Shown piece by piece: positions 60,766-64,000 of a DNA stretch of 64,000 bases. The stretch lies in assembly GCA_963693365.1 (NCBI GenBank), contig CAVNZM010000009.1, positions 9,238,001 through 9,302,000 on the forward strand. The letters are read 5' to 3'. Source of the DNA: Amoebidium appalachense. Taxonomy: Eukaryota; Ichthyosporea. Every line of letters begins with the position of its first letter. Within the stretch, counting starts at the first letter, position 1. The notes beneath the pieces were generated by a model, which was not told the DNA's origin, made no database searches, and saw only the letters and a list, made by a program, of their open reading frames with translations. Made by a program: the position numbers and the translations under genes.

Positions 60766-61329
60766 GTTGCACCGCTTCTTAACAGCACTCAACGGTTTAA
60801 TAAAGTATTCCGGACAAAGGCAGGAAAGCAGAGACACAGTGGTGCAGTGTAAAAACACCACAAACACACGGAGCAAGGGACAAGGGAAACAGGGAACGAT
60901 CGGAGCAGCGTACACAATGATGTTTAAACACGACTGACGAAATCAATGAATTTATTTCGTGTATATATATGAGAATCCCTAAGTCAAATCCATTCATGAT
61001 TTTTAACCAATCGAAAATCAGATCTATCTCTAAAAGAAACCAATCACTAAGAATTAATTGCTTCCAGGGAGATCCGGTACGCGGATATGTACATGATAGG
61101 CACAGACACTAACGAAGATCAACTCGTGTCATTATCGAGGAAACGAGGGAACTGTGGTGCATAAGTCTAACCTATGAGACACTGCAAAGACTCAGACACA
61201 GTCTGACACACCACACTTAACCATGATGGTTGGTTGAAGCTCGGCAACACATGAAAACTAAAGCAAATTAACGAAGCCTGATCACACATGTCAACCTAAG
61301 TGTAGCCTAAGTCAGGGTTCGAATTCTGT

Positions 61330-61673
61330 TTTTGATACTTTGGGGTAGGATCCAACTATTTTGGGATCCGCCAAAAAAACTTTGGGAAAGCGTTTGGGAA
61401 AATCCTGGGCGTGCACAGAAACATAAACAGACACGGCCCTCCTCCCCCCCCCCCCGCCCCAGTGACCTGCTGTAGTGGCCACTCATCACCCCCAATCCCC
61501 CCCCCCCCCCCCCCCCCCCCCCCTCACCCCCCCCCTACCCCCCGGCCCCCGGCCCCCCTACGTATGATTCCTCCCCTTCTCCCGGCCGTAGTGATGTAGG
61601 CACCTGGGCACCAATATTCCACCACAGTCCACTTCTCCACTCGAGACCCCCTCCTCTACCCCGCACCCTCCCC

Positions 61674-61704
<31 letters not shown>

Positions 61705-61860
61705 ACATTCTCCCCGGGCCTCCCATTTGCCCCTTCCCCCCCCCCCCCCCCCCCCCCCCATGATGTCACCCCCCATTCCCCGAAGGTTCTGGGAATCCGC
61801 AAAAAAAGTTTGGGAAATTCCCAAACGTTTTTTGGGAATTGCGATTCCTGGCCTAAGTGT
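61330..61860. repeat. direct repeat pair GGGAATCCGCAAAAAAAGTTTGGGAAA-like
   Basis: TTTTGGGATCCGCCAAAAAA followed by CTTTGGGAAA (about 61360-61390) recurs as TTCTGGGAATCCGCAAAAAA followed by GTTTGGGAAA (about 61787-61817). The second copy adds a TTTGGGAAATTCCCAAA palindrome. G/C homopolymers fill the interval. Confidence 0.75.
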
Positions 61861-61899
61861 TTTACCGTCCAATCAACACATACTAAGTAACACGAATCT

Positions 61900-62297
61900 A
61901 CCTAACACATATTAGTAGAAAAGAAGGTCGATTATACACATGAAAACAAGGAGAGAAAGAAAGAAAATAAAGAAGAAAAAAGAAAAAGGAGAAGAGAGCA
62001 TAGATCAACAAACAAGATATCAATAGTATATCTATAACTAAAGATATTCATGTACACACGAACATGTACACGTCTCTCCCAGAGTGGGTGGATCCGTGTA
62101 CACACATATTAATATTCTAATCGATATCCCAACACACGATTAGAGCCGGTACAAAACGATTACAAGTATGCAAGCATATCAGAGATCGATCATACACTTT
62201 ACATAGCAGGAGTGTGGCTTTTATACTAAGTACATGAACTAAGACACAACACAAACTAAAAAGATCTTACCTAATGTAGATACAACGTACTACAACA
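61900..62297 (-). repeat. putative copia LTR (3' LTR)
   Basis: Minus strand: polypurine AGTGGGGA immediately followed by TGTTGTAGTACG, the expected PPT-to-LTR junction at 62297. The far LTR end is not certain; 61900 is an estimate. Normal-complexity DNA throughout. Confidence 0.5.
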
Positions 62298-62396
62298 TCC
62301 CCACTTAAGACTTTGTGTTCTCACATATCCCCACTGAACTAATAAAATCTCCCCACTTGAGAACGGAAACGAAAAAGTAAAGGGTGCATTCTCGGA

Positions 62397-62445
<49 letters not shown>

Positions 62446-63045
62446 ACAGACCAAACACACCAAAAAAATACATACATATATAAAACTCACGTTGAAAGTA
62501 CAAGGTAATTACAGTCGGTGGTAAAAAAAAATACAAGGTTAAGTGGTGTTGGTAGAAAACTCCAGATCTTGAAGTAAAAATTATCCCCACTGAGGATATG
62601 TTTTACTGAGCAGTAATCGTTCCAGAGGGGGGCAGAAGCAACCTCCTCAAACAAAGTCCACACACAAAGTCCACAAGTGGGTGAAAACCCCGACGGTTGG
62701 CGCCAAACCCAAAGAAAAACCTCCAGAAGAAAAAAGCACGATAAAGTACCCACTGATGTTGAGGAAAAAGAAAAAATCAATTTACAATGCCGGCACACAC
62801 AGTCGATCACGGTGACGGACATGAGTCGGTCCGTGTCGGGCAGGGGCTTGGTGAGGATGTCAGCCAGGTTGTGAGCCGACTCAACGTAGTGGACCACGAC
62901 GTCCCCACTGGCAATGTAGTGCTTGGTGTTGTGGTACCTCACAGCAATGTGTTTGGTACGGTGTTTGATGCCGGTGGAGTTGATGATGGCAATGGTAGCC
63001 TGGTTGTCACAATACCACGGTACCTGTTTAAACTTTAGACCAAAC
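62298..63045 (-). mobile_element. Ty1/copia retrotransposon, 3' fragment
   Basis: The minus frame from about 63040 reads VPWYCDNQATIAIINSTG, then RTKHIAVRYHNTK and AHNLADILTKPLPD, the C-terminal RNase H signature of copia polyproteins (DN, H.RTKHI.IRYH, A DI.TK.L). The frame continues as low-conservation sequence to a stop at 62487. Gag, protease, integrase and most of the reverse transcriptase are missing: unrelated DNA starts at about 63046. A poly-G tract at 62399-62444 lies between the ORF and the LTR. Confidence 0.88.
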
Positions 63046-64000
63046 CTGCCGGCCGATCAATTAGTGGGCCGCGGCCAATCAGCAAAAGGCACCCCTGGGG
63101 CGCTAGTCGCCCATTGGGAGATTAAAACTCCAATCAGAGGTTTTATGGCTACCTATTGTATACACTTTAGCCATTCGAGTCACGTCGCATTCCAAAGGAT
63201 AAACAGAGACGAGTTGTGGTATAGGGAGATAACTCGACAGAACTCCGCCAGGTTGGCATTGGCAACTTCGCTCCGAAGTCTCCGGCTTAGCAATGGGAGC
63301 AAAGATTAACATAGTATTAAAAATACATCGAGATTGTCACATCAAAAATTGAAAATGATTAACCTACCTAATTTTATGTTTGTGTGTGTATTGTTTTAGT
63401 ATACACTGTATTGATTGTGACTGTAACGTTGGGACGGGCCCCAGACTGGCACAAGCGCCATCTAGGGGGTAGGCTGAGCCGCTGGTGATTGGTTCCTTCG
63501 TTTGGGTTTTTTAAAGTACACAACGATGATGATTGGCTGACAGCACAGGAAAAATGCAGAGTCATCCGCTCATTCGCCGCAAATGTCTGTGTGAGGCGCT
63601 CAAGTATAGCCCTACACACAATCATACACGTAAGGAATAAATATGTAATTGCTATATTTCTACTCTACTAATATAATTTACAGCAAAAGGCACTTTTCAT
63701 GGCTTCAGGTGGCAACAGGCTCAGGCTTCAGCAATCAATTCCTACCCTCCTCTAGTGTAGCCAATCAAATCTGCAGAAAAGTAACAGAGGAATGCCGTCG
63801 ATAGTTTGAAACTTTGAAACATCGGACTCGTTCAACACCCGCTCACAACAACGTCGCCTCTCTTGTGGTGGCGTTCGTTTGTATATGAAGTTCCACGCAG
63901 TTATTGCTTGAGCGCCTTTGGCGCTGTCTCTGCGCGCAGTTATGAATACATGCGCAAGAGCGGCTATGATAACGGGCGCGACGAATACAAGGGCGCCCAC
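63046..64000. other. window end, no gene seen
   Basis: Unique, low-repeat DNA. CCAAT boxes in both orientations at about 63075, 63130, 63487 and 63532. This may be a promoter region of a gene beyond the window. The short open frames here show no recognisable domain. Confidence 0.5.

Noticed and set aside
61311-61330. tRNA-like B box GGGTTCGAATTC
   Set aside because: No A box, acceptor stem or anticodon arm at the right distance on either strand.

Overview
This is nuclear DNA of an intron-rich eukaryote. Coding sequence comes in short exons (18 to about 370 nt) with GT-AG boundaries and a standard genetic code. The exons sit in a sea of long G/C homopolymers, GT/CA microsatellites and (CT)n, (CAA)n, (CACG)n and (AT)n tracts. 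Most long open frames in the window are these repeats read as protein (Val-Cys, His-Thr, poly-Pro, poly-Gly) and are not genes. The gene set is a p21-activated kinase with an N-terminal PH domain, an RFX transcription factor, a seven-transmembrane protein fused to an RGS domain, an FCP1-like HAD protein, a 20S proteasome alpha subunit and a Ty1/copia remnant. That points to a non-animal opisthokont, unicellular holozoan, amoebozoan or relative; I cannot name the species.

Layout. 0-3.4 kb: no gene, a diverged duplicated repeat. 3.4-16.5 kb, minus: an 11-exon coiled-coil protein of about 680 aa. 17.7-32.5 kb, minus: a 19-exon PAK (PH, degenerate p21-binding region, kinase). 33.3-34.1 kb: likely shared divergent promoter. 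34.1-40.5 kb, plus: PSMA1 (7 exons, 291 aa). 42.6-50.9 kb, plus: RFX factor (11 exons, 672 aa). 52.8-55.3 kb, minus: FCP1-like HAD-fold protein, converging on RFX. 57.1-59.0 kb, plus: 7TM-RGS gene broken by several indels and one exact 25-bp tandem duplication. 60.5-60.8 kb, minus: a small C2H2-like ORF. 61-63 kb, minus: 3' end of a copia element with its LTR edge. The exon structures of PSMA1, RFX and the PAK are phase-consistent at every junction I built, which is strong evidence for them.

The most interesting non-gene signal is a dispersed repeat family of about 280 bp. One end abuts a poly-G tract and the other carries a hairpin. I count about 16 full or partial copies in introns of four genes on both strands, and every copy I could orient lies antisense to its host gene. 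A second theme is exon edges duplicated in tandem into the neighbouring intron of the PAK gene. There is no operon-like logic: PAK and 7TM-RGS are signalling proteins, RFX is a transcription factor, and a perfect-consensus RFX X-box lies in a PAK intron.
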